DNA of 64,000 nt from Clavelina lepadiformis. Its lineage: Eukaryota > Chordata > Ascidiacea > Aplousobranchia > Clavelinidae. The DNA lies in contig NC_135246.1 of NCBI RefSeq assembly GCF_947623445.1, forward strand, positions 12,445,856 to 12,509,855. Reading direction: 5' to 3'. The translations under genes and the position numbers were made by a program. Shown here one piece after another: positions 1 through 14,283 of the stretch. Under the pieces are notes generated by a model. The model searched no databases. It was not told the origin of the DNA and was given only the letters and a program-made list of their open reading frames with translations. Positions within the stretch are counted from its first letter, which is position 1. The number at the start of each line of letters is the position of its first letter.

Positions 1-2818
1 TTCGATAAAACAATCATTTTTCATCCACATTCTAAATTTTTATTCCAAACAGAAGAGCACCATGCACGGTTGTAGACATAACGCACGCGAACTGTTGTAG
101 GCATTTAATATAATAGATTGTCAAATTTTGCAAATGAACAAACAGAAGTCAATCGCTCATGTTCACCACGTTAATTCATCTCATTAACCAATGCTGCATA
201 ATTTCCATTTCAGGGTTTGTTTTCATAATTTCTGAAAAATCACGATGTATTTACTTTCGCTTGCCTCACAACCATATATCATGGTTGTATAGTACTTATC
301 CTAACTACGATGAAACAATATAAAAAAGTTTACTATAAATTGAGGATGCTTTGCTGTTTATCACGCATTTTCTGCAATAAAAAGTGTTAGTTGGTGTGTT
401 AGTGTTAATTAGACTCAAAAGAGTACAAATCAATAGTAGCAAAATTGGGTGTTGACCATTCACGCAAATCGCATTTAGGTTTTCACAGGTATTTGATAGC
501 GGGATACTTTATTTGTGAAATTATGAGAATAATGACAGAATTATGTTCGGTTGTGTAATTTACAGGTAAGTTAGGTAATTGCCCTTTCTTCAAATTACAC
601 GCTATGATAAGGATGCCAAAATATAATTACTATACCAATACATAAAAAGTTCTCCGTGCGAGTCAGTCTGAGCAATTAGCAATTATTGCAAAGCACTATC
701 CCACAGCACACAATATTCCTGCAAACAGTGCAACAAAAATGCAATTGACTGTGTACATGATCACAGGGGTTGACCGGCATTAAATGTTTTAATTCCGGAG
801 GAATGTATCTAGCTGGAACCGAGCTAGAAACGCCCAAGGGTATGGCGCTGCTTATTAATCGCGTTGACTTTATTTTATTTCGCTTTTGGCTATGGCTTGG
901 AAAAAAGTACTGGGTGGCGAAAGCAGTGGCGTGGTACCGTCCAAGAACCTGTTTCATCGCTCCCGGTTTTCAGCGTCAAAATTGTTTATTTTGACGCATG
1001 TCTTCCGACGCCGACTGGTACCGAATCGCTACACAATTTTTACCTTTTATTATGCTAACACATAACCAATTCTTCATGAGAACGTATCTTTTTTTTATTT
1101 ACCTCAGATTGCAACTCTGTGACTATATATAGCTCCCAGACGACTGATCGTTCCTTGCTGATTTAGCATTCAATTTTTATGAGACTGTAATTATTAATTG
1201 CAACGGGAGACATGGTTCAAAAACACAGTAGATCTAAAGTATAATTTTATTTCATACCAAAGGAATCAGGATTTTCACATATCTTGATTTGCACAACTAT
1301 CTTTTATTGTTTATTTACGTAATGAAATGTTTACGAAATGTGCTAATGTTGTGGACTTACAACAATTTTCCATAGATTTCTGGAAACTACATACATATGC
1401 AAATTTTTCAGTAGAGAGATGTTTTGAAAGCATTTTAAAATACATATACGTGGAGTTAAGCATGATCACTAAGTTCAATATTCCTGTCTGTGCCTGGCAG
1501 TGTGATCTGGACCTGTTGACGTCAGCAGCAGGAAAAGGTGTGAAGTCACCCCGCGGTCATGTCAAAGGCGCTTTATTCTAAGTTCAAACCTGCTATTTGC
1601 AAAAAATAAAATAAAACATTTTGCAAAAATCACCGGCATTATGTGCGTGATATTATCTGTACATTCGGGATGATATAGTTACAACCCTTCAAAGTATACC
1701 GTTTACATCCAAATTACCCTGATGGTTTCCGCTCACTTTTACTGACGTTTGAAGGTTATGTAAAGGTGTGGCAAAGTGGTTTTATTTAAGGCGAAAAGAA
1801 TAACCTCAAACGTCGTTGTAACTTTCGTGTTTCCTTTGTCCAAGTGTGTTTCGACGTTATTTTGCTCTTGAAAACTATACCGGGCAATTAATGTATAAAT
1901 CATCGGTATAGAAAAGTTTGCTTACGCCCGCTGGTCCAGGGACTTGAGTGAGATAAGGACGGTTACACCCCAAGCAGATACGAGTGACTCACTGAAATCA
2001 ATGTTAACAATCAGATAAGTTTTTGTTTGTAACAGTTGGTGCAGCATCGACCGGGTCACGCTACTTTTTCTGGTGTAATATACCGATATAATAACCTCAT
2101 GCTCATGAAGGATTTTACAAAATTTTCTTTGTAACCATGTACACTGTACGCAAGTAACGCGGCCTCTTCAATAAAAAATGTCATACATTTATCAGAACTA
2201 ATGTTTATGAACGTGGTATACGGAATACTGTTAAGTTTACATTTACATTGCCAAGTTGCCTCGGGGAAGGTTTGCATGCAATGTCAAAACCAGCATTACT
2301 TGTTTTTTTTTGCTAAGTTAGGTTTAATCTTTGTGTTTGACCCTAGGCATAGTTTAGTGAAAACGGACTGCATAGCGTTGTATGTCCTTGCACTGATAAA
2401 CATTTTTACTTTTTAGTGCACTGTCGTGCCGAAGACATACACTTTCCCTTAACTATGTTGTTTTTTGCATTGTGTATTTTCAAATTGGTCCCTTGCACAA
2501 TACAACCGGCTGATTTTAGGGTCGGCAGTAAACACCAACAAGACTACAAGCGTTTAACAGTATGAGTCGCACAACATTACACTTTTGTTAACAAAAATAA
2601 TAACAAACGACCAATCAAACGTATCGCTTGATTAAAGGTAAATCATATTTGATTGGTAAGGTTGGTACACTGGTGGATATTACGCTGTTACCATTACTTT
2701 GGGAAACCCTTATCCTTTTTTAGCAGAATTAACCGGCCGATGATGACCAGGCCCGCCGATAACGAACAATAAGGTCGATTTGTTCGTTCGGATGCTGAGC
2801 GAGACTTGTAGTGATAGT
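1..2818. other. gene-free spacer
   Basis: I see no supported gene here. Open frames are short (under 95 codons), lack family resemblance and are not bounded by convincing splice sites. The stretch is AT-rich with scattered homopolymers; a TGACGTCA palindrome (CRE-like) lies near 1519 but no promoter can be tied to it. Confidence 0.5.
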
Positions 2819-3078
2819 CAGGGCCGGCCTTGGCAAAAGTGGGGTCCAATGCAAGAAATAACAGTGGAGCCTATTGCGTAATTTAAATAACCTAACGTAA
2901 TAATAAAAATATAATAGCCTAATAATAGCGCAAACCAAATACCAACACTCAGCAAATAATCTCCCATCAAAGCTTAATTTCGTGATATGTTTTCCATGAA
3001 GCATTCTCTTTAGAGTACAAATTAAGAAACAACACTATGATTTACGCAGGGCGGGAGCAAAACCTAACGCCGGCCCTG
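2819..3078. mobile_element. 260-bp non-autonomous TIR element
   Basis: The left end reads cagggccggc and the right end gccggccctg, an exact 10-bp inverted repeat. Similarity continues loosely inward (a g+c-rich run, then an AT-rich core). The flanks gtgatagt and gaaattgt agree at only 5 of 8 positions, so the target-site duplication is doubtful. Ends of this kind are common among non-autonomous DNA transposons; the superfamily is not settled here. Confidence 0.55.
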
Positions 3079-3231
3079 GAAATTGTGCTCGTTTTAATTG
3101 AAATAAGCACAAATATCTCATTAAATTAAATAATAACGTTTACTTTTGTATATTCTGTATTTTAAGTAGGTATAGTTTAATTGAGGTGTGCTGATAAGTT
3201 TTCGAAGATTTGTCAGTGTACTGTGAGTGCT

Positions 3232-3988
3232 AAAAATATTGCGAAACCCTGGCATCGGGCAACAAAAATTTCAGCAAAAAACCTGCGGCATCTGACTTCA
3301 TTATTGTGTGATTGTTGACCGCTTAATTACAGGCCAATCACTTAAGACGATAAGCCAGGCTAAAGATGGTTATTGAAGCCAATTAAATTGTATTGTTAGG
3401 CTAAGCGTATACTGCTTTCAGAAATATAATTACGCAAAGAGATGCATGCTGTATTACTGTTACCACTCGGCTTTCACAAGTCAACTGAAAGGGGAATATA
3501 TCGTACGTAGGCACTGGCTGCAATGGTACCCAGTTGAAATTGGTCGTCAACACTTAAGTAACCCGGAAGAAATTGAAATAACACGTACTAAAGCAGGGTA
3601 AAACAAAAGTAGAGCACTCAAGGATAGAACATATTGAGTGATAAAATCGTACAATCGAGAAACACTAGACATGATTGAAAATATCACAAGTAGTGCTCAA
3701 TGGTCAGCAATACAGCAACAACTACAAATACTGTTTCTATAGAAAACAAAAAAGTAACTATTACGACTGTGAAGCAGCTGATATCCTATATGGTCAGTGG
3801 TGTGGAAGATCTTGGCATTTGTGATCGACCTTTTACGATTTACAAATTTAAATTCAGAAACGCAGGCGATTTATATGGCGTATCAGAAACAGCATCGAAG
3901 CATTGGCTACTGCACATCTCACTTTTCTCACATGGCAAATCGACGACTAAATCCTTTTTCTGAAGTTGAAGTAGCCTATAACGTGCAT
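3232..3988. repeat. direct repeat, copy 1
   Basis: This block recurs in the same orientation at 4624-5571. Matches run from the shared start (attgcg.aaccctggcatcggg) through a central part (gtagagcactcaaggat) to the shared end (gaagttgaagta.ataacgtgc). Small open frames inside are broken in the other copy, so I do not treat them as genes. Confidence 0.75.
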
Positions 3989-4623
3989 CGTTATATTGGT
4001 TGGGTGTTGTGGGAGGAGTGGTAGTTCTCGTGGTTGTTGGAAGTGTCAAGGTTACGTCCTCAGCGGCTATAAAATATTAGTAAGTAGAAATAAGTACCTT
4101 GATTGTAGGTTAAGCAATTTGTTCATTTGCGTATTTAAGATAAAATATGCATTTTCATGCCAACATGGTCTAGGTGTTTTAGGCTGAAGAAGGATCGAAT
4201 TTGGCAACTTCAATCAAATCACATTTGAAGACCAATGCATAACATTTTTTCTCTAATGCTCTAACTTTGGCAAATAAAAAGTCGTCACAAACAAAACTTA
4301 CTCTTATAAATATAAATTTGTTTATTAAAAATAAATTGGAAAATACTTACACACAAAGTACCACGGTACGTCCAAAATTTTGGTACTATCGTAGATGAAC
4401 AAAACTCAAGCTTTATTCGTTTGGTTAAACATTCTAAACTACAATAGTTTTAAAATTACATAACCAAGATTAAACTTGCTTTCATATGACAAATATTTTT
4501 CTCAAAATTTGAGATTACTGTCTGTGCGAGTAACAGTTTCGGTCCTAATCAAAACGCGTATTAATCGCAAGTTACGCTCACTGCGTTATATATAACCGTA
4601 AAAAAATTCGAACAGCTTTTTTC

Positions 4624-5571
4624 TAAAAAATATTGCGGAACCCTGGCATCGGGCAACAAAAATTTCATCAAAAAATCCGCCGCATCTGACTTCAATATTG
4701 CGTGATCGTTGACCGCCTAATTACAGGCCAATCACTTAAGACTTCAACCAGACTGAAGATGGTTATTTAAGCCAAATTGTATTGTTTAGGCTAAGCGTAT
4801 ACTGCTTTCAGAAATATAAGTACGCAAAGAGATGCAAGCGGTATTACTGTTACCACTCGGCTCTCACAAGTCAACTGAAAGGGAATATATCGTACGTAGA
4901 CACTGGCTGCAATGGTATCCAGTTGAAATTGGTTGTCAAGACTTACGTAACCCACAAGTAATTGAAATAGCACGTACTAAAACAGGGTAAAATAAAAGTA
5001 GAGCACTCAAGGATAAAAAACACAAACTCATCGCTATGATAAATGATATTTGAATCATCATTATTCGTTAAATATACAAAGCAATTTTATTAACATTAAA
5101 GGTCGATTAAATTGACCCAGCACAATGTACTCAATCTTTTTATAGGAGATGATGTTAAACACTGTGATTGCAAACCTGTACCGTGATCTTTATCAACAAA
5201 TAAAATATAACAGTATAATAGCACATATTGAGTGATTATATCGTACAATCGAGAAACACTAAACATGATTGAAAATATTACAAGTTTAGTGCTCAGTGAT
5301 AAACAATATGGCAACAACTATAAAATATTGTTTCTATAAAAAAACAATAAATGTTAAGGCTGTGAAGCAGCTGATATATGGTCAGTGGTGTGGAAGATCA
5401 TGGCATTTTTGATAGAACTTTTACGATTTAAAAATTTAAATTCAGAAACGCAGGCGATTTATATGGCGTATCAGAATCAGCATCGAAGCATTGGCTACTG
5501 CACATCTCACTTTTCTCACATGGCAAATCGACAACTAAATCCTTTTCCTAAAGTTGAAGTATAACGTGCAA
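4624..5571. repeat. direct repeat, copy 2, with ~200-bp insertion
   Basis: This is the second copy of the 3232-3988 block. It differs by many substitutions and by about 200 extra bases near 5010-5225, after the shared gtagagcactcaaggat segment. Copy 1 therefore lacks, or copy 2 gained, that segment. The degree of divergence points to an old segmental duplication or two members of one dispersed family. Confidence 0.75.
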
Positions 5572-5839
5572 TGTTTTACTGGTATTTTAGTAATTGTTAA
5601 TTTCAAGTCGAAACTATAATATACGACAATAAAGTATTTTACAAAATAATATCTTAATACAAACAATTTACTGGACCTAATTTTTTACACCTGATATTGA
5701 TATTGTATTAAAATTAGGAAAAATTCGTTCACCTTATGGATGGTACTTGTTTACTGCTTTTATAATCAAACATATGTCAGTTAACATACACTTACTAACT
5801 TACAACTACACATGCACGTCAACATACAATACGCATACA

Positions 5840-8800
5840 CTAGCCATAGACAAAACTCACCAAGTAATGGCTATCCGAATCAAATTTTATATCAAGTAGT
5901 TTAATTTTTATTGGGAATGAATCAGACCTTCTCAACAGCAACCTTCCATCATACAGGGCATCTTTGAGATAAATGTAGAATTTCTTATTATACTCAAATG
6001 GAATTCCAACAGCATTAATTGTATGTATGCATGGAAGCCACTTTTCTTCTATGATGCTAAACAAGGATACCTGTGCGTAAAAAGCTGCGGTGGTTTTGGG
6101 TGATAAATATTTTACTATACATTAAATCTGCAACATTGAATACTTTTTATAATACATATTATCTCTGACGAACAAGACGTTTATTGACATTAGCTAAAAA
6201 ATAAATGAATTGTAAGTTAAAAAAAGTTTTATAAACATGTAGTTTAGAACTGTTAAATGCAAAAAAGTTACAAAATTTAAAGGTTGAATGTATTTCATAA
6301 AACCTTAACTGTTAATAAAGAGTATACTTCATACCACCAACTTTCTCTTGGATGACACAACTTCTCCAAAGACGTAGATGTCATGACCACATGTTATCTG
6401 AAAACATGGCATACATGACAGGGAAAAGCATGTTGTTTCCAAGAACAATATTTATGTAATCAACCTACTAATAAACCACTACTAAAATAAATTTATACAC
6501 ATGTAATTAACAGCCCTTAAATCCAGTAAAAACTTACCGCTTTGATAAATACAATAGCTGGACATCCATGAGGGAAGAAAAGAGGAATTGGCTTAAACCA
6601 AGTACGCAGCTTTGTTGAGTAACAGAGCAATGAATATTTGTTGCTGGTATTTCTACAGAATAAGTATATCACATCTTTCCATACAGCGCAGGTAAAGCTG
6701 GCAGCATCTGCAATAATTGTTTCAACCGTCCAACTAGTCTGACCAAACTGAAGTCTCTCAATGTCTATAGCTGCCACACCTGACTGTCTGTATCCACCTG
6801 CAAATAAAGTTCACTATTCAGAAGCAGTGACATGGATTTGATTGTGTTGTTTTTATTTTATTTAAATCTATTTTACTTGTTTTTTTGTATTAGTTATATT
6901 TAACATAACGTCAATTAAAGATACTAATGCATGGAATAGGAGACCTGCTTCCTTTCCCCACAACAAAATCCCTACTACATTTTGTACTCCCAAAATTACA
7001 TTTTGCGTAAGTTTAAAAATTCATAGCTTTTTTGGGATAGTGTCACTAATGATAATTGTTGTCGGGAAGACATTTAAAACCTTAGAAAAGCAAACACATC
7101 AGTTCAGCATCACCTATAACATAGATACTGTGTCCAACAGCAACCATGCTATGACCAAACCGAGGTTCCAGAAGTGGGGGACCTTCCTTCCAGACATGGA
7201 AAAGCGGGTCAAACGTCAACGTTTTAGTAATTGGATCACTGCCAAGCCTTTCAATCTTACCACCTAAATGAAAAAAACCATCAATCAGCTAAAAATACTT
7301 CCATTTTATCTTTAACGTTTCAAGCATGAAGTTCCATCAAGGATGAAATTCCACAACGTATTGACATTTTTGATAAACTACTTCTATCGGTCACAAATGT
7401 ATAACTGCTAGGTTACTCAGACTAGAGGTCCTTTTGAACCAACTTTTCGTGTTTTACTTTAAACTTTCAGTCTTCATAATAGGTATGTTTAAAATGGAGT
7501 CTTATTTTCCCGTTTGAGTCTGGTATAGAGTCTGATTATAACGACTAGTAGCCTTTAAAATATAAATTTCAAAAAAATTAGGCTATACATTGGATTACCA
7601 ATAGGATATTACACCACAGGCAGTAAATATTTTCAACTTACCAGTAATATAGATCATGTTGTCAAATACAGCAATGCCATACTGTGTTACTTCAAACATT
7701 AAGTAACGAGGAGAAGTCAGTTGAGTTGTTTTACCATAATACTCGTAAGTACAGCACTTGCGTAGAATAAGTGCAGCTTCCTGATCACCAGTAAAAACGT
7801 GAGTGTAGTTTTCCTTGTCAATCTGTTGCATTCTGCACATGTAGTAAGTACCGTTAATATTCATGCTGTTGTCAGCATCTGTAATAAAGAGAACGAATGC
7901 TTTATTTTACCTACCCATAAATATGAAAGGAAGCTCCTCCCACAACTACACACTGCAATGCAAGAAATAAGATTAAATGAGATGATGCTTATGTTGTAAC
8001 AGAATTAAATTTGATTACAACTGAGCGATAACTGCAGGTACTAGTACCTCGACAGTTGGCAAAGTACAAAATTTGACTTGAAAATTAAGTTTTTTAAACC
8101 ATACTTTAAAGTCCATTTCATTGGGTGTGGTACCTTTCTTAAAGTCATATCTTACTGCATTTACTATTTTAGTTGTTTAGACCAGAGTGTTTGCAATCTT
8201 ATTTGCAGTTCAAGTAACAATAACCTGTCACGAATCTCTTAGTGAAGGACAAATCCAAAAAAAAGTTGGCCTTAAATCAAACAGCAGTTGTCAGTAAACT
8301 CACTGGCTAAAGGATTTTTAATAATATGTAGTGGTTAAACAGTTATTACCAAAATAGCATCGCAAATTTTCCTCCTATGATGACGAAGACGGCGGCCATA
8401 ATGACGTTAAGCTAATTGTCATAATTAGCCCTTATCCTTACGGAATTCTTCAACGTCACAATGTGAAAACAATATGCTTGATGAATGAGGTTTGTACTAG
8501 GTAAGGTGGGCTAGCTTACACGTTTTGGATGGAATACGTCTTCATAGGTAGTTGATTAGTAACAGGTGATGTTACTAGGCATAGAAATGTCACAGATAAG
8601 AGTATATAAACTCGTAAAGCATTCTTGTTTTACAGCAGTTATCGGTACCAGACTAAACTAGAGCTCGCAGTCAAAACCGAACTGTACTATAGGTTAGCAT
8701 CTCCATTAACCAGTACAAATACACCAACGGTAAGCAGGCTTATATTTCACATGAACTTGCCCTCACTTTAAACAGAGTGTGTTCTAAGTGTATCTGACTT

Positions 8801-11800
8801 CAGGACAAAAAATACAGAATATTATGCATTTGACAAAATTTACTTCATCGAGTCAAAAATAATCGCTTTGGTAGTTAATACTCTTCATTGAGCTGTCCTA
8901 GTTACCTGGTTACAACTCTGATTGTCTGAAACAATTTCTTCAAAATGCCACGGAGCTACATTGATGCTTTTTTTATATTTTAGTCTTGTGAGTCAAATCA
9001 AGAGCTTTTCAGCAAAGTTTTCAACATAGCAAAAAATCTAAAGTCAAGCAGTGTCCAAGTTGGGAGAATATTATAACCTGACAAATAGTCTGGATTAAAG
9101 AGGTGATATGAGCGAAGGTACAGTATTTGTATGGGGAATTTGCTAGTTCTTCGCCGCCCGCGTAAAATTCTGAGTGCTAGCAATGCACATGTAGCTTCAC
9201 ATAAGCAACGTAGAACATACAGGTAGTATTCCTTATTAATATTTTTCATGTTTTCTAGTAATGTGTTTTCATGATGCACAGAAACAGGTGGCTCAAAGAA
9301 GATCAGCATTATTTTTAGTCGTTTTGATACCAAATATTTTTAAATGGAAGAATTGGAATTTGTATTCTGGGGGAAAACAACGTCTTAACACCAGTAAAGA
9401 GTCATATAACTTTTGTAACCACCTGCTGAACCTTCTACATCACTTCAACTTGACTACCACCAAACTTTAAACACACCTGGGATAGAACATGATGCAATAT
9501 CTCCATTCTATACATTGCTTCATTTTGAGTAAAAACAAAAAATTGATTTGAGCACACTTCATGCCTGAACCAAACGAAAGGTATGAAAAAGAAGCTCATA
9601 AACATCTATATCTACACAGAAAGGGTGGAGTCAGTTCCTACCAAAAACACTTGCCCACGTTGCATTACTAGTTGTGGGAAAAACTGAAGTCAGATACTTT
9701 TTGAACACACCTAGTTAACGACATTTAACATTGACAAAAATCATTGAAAATGTATGCTAGTACTTTTTATGTAGTACATGCTTTTAATTTGGTTTTTATT
9801 TACAGAAACTTTTGTATGACATTTCTTTGGTTCCTTTTACCTTTTTGCAACAGTTTCTAAATGATTGGCCATAGTGTGACATCCGTAACTCCATTGGCCA
9901 CTTGCCTGCAGCATCACAGACTTCGTCCAAGTCATTCTGGATCATTTTATGCATTTTCTTTCCAAGGTAGCTCAAATCACCGTCAGGAAAGGGCAGCATT
10001 TTCATTACAATATGCTCAAGTTCAGACATTCTTAAAAGTGATAATCGCATCACTGCTTTGAAGACATGATAAAGATCATCATTGTCACGTTTACATTTAC
10101 CCCACCTCAGAAAAGCATGAAACACCTTTAAAAGCAGAGTAAAATTTACACTTTCTGTGATTGCTGCATGTTTCAGCTGTATTTTCCATGCACTAGCAAC
10201 CTAATCCTTCAATATAAGTGGTACAAAGTGCATGTAAAAATTTTTTTTATGAACTAGTTTTAGATACAGCAAAAAAGTTTAAAACATGGCTAAACTTCTT
10301 TTTCGAATGCCCACAGTGCTCGGCTGAGCTATCGAGCAGCAGTTTGGAGACCTTAGATTAAGTATGTAAAGACCAACTGCGTTATTATTATAATTCGTCA
10401 AACATGTAGTACCTCAACTTCATTTAAAACAAATAGCTTGTCACTGGATAAATAATCGCAAACAGCTTCTTTAGAAAAATCTTGGAAAGAAGGCAAGGAA
10501 GTAATGCTGTTAAGGCCTGTGTAGGAAAGATGGCATGCAGCCACATAAAGATCATGAAAAGAATGCATTTCAGCAAAGCATTTCAATTCCAAACAGTTAT
10601 CATAGTTCAACATTTGTATCTGTAAAAAACAAACAAGACACATTTAAATAGGCCTACTAAAGAACAAAACAATAAAAATAATAAGTCCCAGATTATGTCA
10701 ACATACTTTATGGCTTTGGATGGTTAAAAATCAAAAAATTGGTAAAAAGGAATAAAATAGATTTCTTATCAAAAAAATCTTGAAAATTTAATGACAACAT
10801 TATTTGATTCAAGTTCGTCATTATTGATATAAGCTCAATGAATTACCAGCTGTTGCTCAGCTAAGTGGAACAAGTAATTTTCTCGACACAGCCACCCACT
10901 AACCGCAGCAATTCCTTTTGTTATTTCTTTCCCACACACAGTAGGGACGTACATGCACTTCAAAATAAATCTAAAAAATGGCCATTCAAATGCTTTGCAT
11001 TTAAACAGATAACACAAGTTTACTAAAATTCAAAAAACCTTATATAGCAGCAAATTCCAATACACTCACTTCAAGTCAAACGAAGTCACACCACGCAAGG
11101 TTATGCTATCTTTGTTGTATTCTTCGTATGAAGGGGTAGTCAACATGGCATGAAAGTAGTCCAAGAAGGTAACCAGCAATTCTCTATGCAGCAATGAAAT
11201 ACGTAAGTAGTTTTTGAAAAATATGTAGCAACTATTCAGCTAAATGACATGATTTACAGCAAGTCGAAGAATATCATTTAAGGAGGCGCATGGGTTAAGA
11301 TTATGGTATTGCATGAGTTGAAACTAAGATCTATGACTCTGTTAAAATGTTATATATATGTATAGAAAAAGTGCTTAAACCAATCAGAAGGCAGCATGGT
11401 TGATTTTGTTTTTATAATATTAGTATAAGATTATACCCTATTCGTTTGCACATTAGAAAGTTTCATTTTGAATGCAGAATGTAGCTAAAAATTGTCATGA
11501 AAATAGGTTGAATAAGCCTGAAACCAAAAAATGCAACTTTTGATTTTGGCCCTCTGTACCAAGGGTTTGAGATACGAGGGTAAGTTTTGAGAATTTTTGT
11601 AAAAGACACTAATACATAATTTGTGTAGCTTAAATTTTGATGAAAGCTTGACCAAACTATAATAAACAATTGTGACATTTTTTCTTGCTATGCAACAAAA
11701 TTTTGCCTCAAGTTTGGAAAGAATGCTAAAATTAAAACAAATAAAAGATTAGTACTTTTATTGATAAGCTTGCATGAGCCAGGCAACTGTCTACCGTTGG

Positions 11801-14283
11801 CACAAACAGTTCAAAGATGACAGAAGTCATGTGAATGGCAATGAAAACTCTGTCAAAGTGAAAAAGAAGAGAATGCTAGAGTTGGTTGCTTTTGCAGCTT
11901 CTTAGATAAAGGCCATACAATGAGTACTATGTAAGAGTATACAAAGGATATTATGTGGAATTTTTGAGAGAGTTAAGGAAGAAATTTCATCACAAAAGAT
12001 CAGCACTTTTGGGGTCTGGTGAGTTGCGCCTGCACCAAGACAACGCACCTATTCATAACTCCATGTTAGTCATAAAATACTTGGCTGATATGGGCATTGA
12101 AACTGTCCTTCATCTTCCCTTCAGCCCGATCCTTGCAACTTTTAGATGTTTTCAAAAGTGAAAGAGAAACTAAAAGGGCAACGGTTTGAAGATGAGCAGA
12201 AAATTAAGGTAGCTGTAACAAGCGTCATGGATATTCTCACAAAGGAAGATCAGAAAATGACATTTATGAAGTGGCTAAAACGCCATAATAAATGCACTGA
12301 AGCTGGAGGATCCTATTTTGAATAATTATAAAGTTTCCTGTTGTTCTGATTAAAAAAACATTCGCATAAAATTTCTCAAAACTTAAGCTATTGAGTGCAC
12401 CCCATATGTGACTTAAGCCATATTCCAGTACAAGGAGCCCCAGGCATATTTTATCCATATGGAATATTTTAGAAAACTTCATGTATCACTTTTTGAGTAA
12501 TTAGGTTTTTCAAAATTTCATTACATAAAAAATTAACTTATTCTTGGCACTTTTTTCATACTCATATACCTCCTTAAAGATGTAAAAATAGGTTAAATGG
12601 TCATTAGACATTGAATGAATTTAAATTTAACCAAGTTACATATACACTACAAGGCAATACAGCTAATAGGAATACCAACAGCAGTTTTATTGTGCAAAAA
12701 CTTGCCTATGGCACCAAACCTTTTCACCATGATCAAGGCTTATGCAAAAATTGAAAGGAATTGCATGTTTATATTCATCAGCATTCTTTATTCTTTCACC
12801 AGTGAAAAAATATTCATATATAGAAAATCTACAATATGATACATATCAATTAAAAATAGGAAAATTGATAATAAATGAGTTATACTCATTTAATTACTTT
12901 TTTGGTTACTTCACTAGCAATATTTGGCAAAACTGTTGGTACAAACACATTGATGACCAGTGAGTGGCAAAGACAGAACTGGTCAGTACATAACAGCAAC
13001 AATAACAGAACCATAACTATATTTTTTACTTTTTTTTAATATTTTCTTCCAACTGGTTATCCAATATGTGAATGCAGGGTGTCTGCATTTCTTCAGGTGT
13101 AAAAAGTTCATTGTAAAGATGAAGTGTTGCTTCACGTAGAGAGTAAGAACAGAGACTAACTCTTTTGTCATTTGCAATTAACCACAAGTCCCACTTGTTA
13201 GCAGCCCTTGAATATCTGAAACAACAACAAACCAATTAACATATAACCAGATTACCAGTGCATGTCATTCGTTTTGTGGAAGTCCTATTCATGTTTTTGT
13301 CATTTACCTCTGCATAACAGATTCATGTCAAAATGAGTGATACAATGAATTAAATTATTATCAACAGGTGGATTTAAAATTTAAGAAAATATAACATTCT
13401 TACTCCATGATTTTCTCAACATCATCTTTTGGTAGGTCAATTCTTCCAAGATACATAAAAGAAAGCAGATCCTCAATAATTTTTGGGCTAATGTCATTTG
13501 CATCTATGCTAAGTTCAGCCACTTTGGGTGAAAGAGAACCGAGGTAGTTATATTTCGAAGAGTAATATCCTTTTTTATCTAAACAAAAAATGTATTTAAG
13601 GATGTTGTAGGTAAATTGTATAAATTAGACTAAATATACAGCAATGAAGCAAGTTTGAAACTTCCTCACATTGATTAAAGTGCCTAATAACTAATCTTTC
13701 GAAATAAGGTGAACGGTTCATCAAAACAATGCTGTGGCATGGATAAGATTTGGTTTCATGGCAAATCTTCATATCTGTAAACATTCCTAAAATCAAACAA
13801 GAAAGATAAACACAAAATAAACTGATATACAGAATATGCCAATTGCAATTACTTCGCTAGTGGTGAAAGAAATCAATTCATGTAAATGTAACAAATCATT
13901 AACTTTATGCTGTACTTTTAACAAGTTCATTGGTATGCCTACATTAATATTCGGGGAAAGGCTGGATTAAGATTGCAAAGAAGATGTATGAAAACATGGA
14001 GTTTATAGTAAGTTGGGTTCAATTTCTATCAGATGTGGATTGAAAGAATTAGATTTATGTAACAAATGTGTGAAACCTTTTCTTTAACTGTTAAATACTT
14101 ACCACATTTTCGCAGTTCATTTAATTTTGAAAATGATCCAGAAAAGTAATTCTTTGCTTGTGACTTCTTTTTATACACTGGTTTCTTAAACACCAACTTT
14201 GATTTTCCTATAGAACATTTGTCTATCTCGTGTGCGCATTTATTTATAAACTCGCGGTCATGTGTACTTTGCTCATTCCCCAT
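5840..14283 (-). CDS. BTB-BTB-BACK-Kelch protein, copy 1 (multi-exon; model incomplete)
   Basis: BTB-Kelch proteins usually act as substrate adaptors for Cullin-3 ubiquitin ligases or as cytoskeletal scaffolds; the role here is inferred from domains. Exons (minus strand) with agreeing phases: 14283-14103, 13786-13670, 13578-13404, 13215-13030, 11183-11070, 10970-10847, 10619-10413, 10125-9841, 7878-7642, 7263-7114, 6797-6538, 6397-6335, 6070-5861. Exon 1 starts MGNEQS, a myristoylation-type N-terminus, followed by a lysine-rich stretch. Exons 2-4 give a first BTB (FTDMKIC, PCHSIVL, SPYFERL, DLLSFMYLGRIDL). The end of exon 4 to exon 6 gives a second BTB (ELLVTFLDYFHAML, CMYV). Exons 7-8 form BACK (LKCFAEMHSFHDLYVAA, DYLSSDKLFVLNE). 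Later exons are Kelch blades (FGHSMVAVGHSIYVIG). One exon between 9841 and 7878 is unresolved (a 42-bp candidate is 7952-7911), and no last exon was found; reading on past 5861 stops at 5840. Confidence 0.8.
11560..12405 (+). mobile_element. Tc1/mariner-type transposase relic with eroded TIRs
   Basis: It lies in the intron between the first and second BTB exons of BTB-Kelch copy 1, on the opposite strand. A segment from 11774 reads as a mariner-like helix-turn-helix end (SQATVYRWHKQF) and stops at 11903. Another segment at 11955-12161 carries the catalytic-core signature HQDNAPIH and the LPFSP motif. The C-terminal part continues in a different frame from about 12148 to a stop at 12323. Flanking similarity (taagttttgagaattttt on the left, inverted near 12365-12390) suggests TIRs. 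Stops and frame changes show it is dead. Confidence 0.75.

Noticed and set aside
3700..3963. 87-codon plus-strand open frame
   Set aside because: It lies in the duplicated block and is broken in the other copy at 5.3-5.5 kb.
8998..9333. 111-codon minus-strand open frame within the BTB-Kelch copy 1 intron
   Set aside because: The RILRGRRR region faintly recalls Harbinger-type N-termini, but there is no catalytic motif, no TIRs and no counterpart in copy 2.
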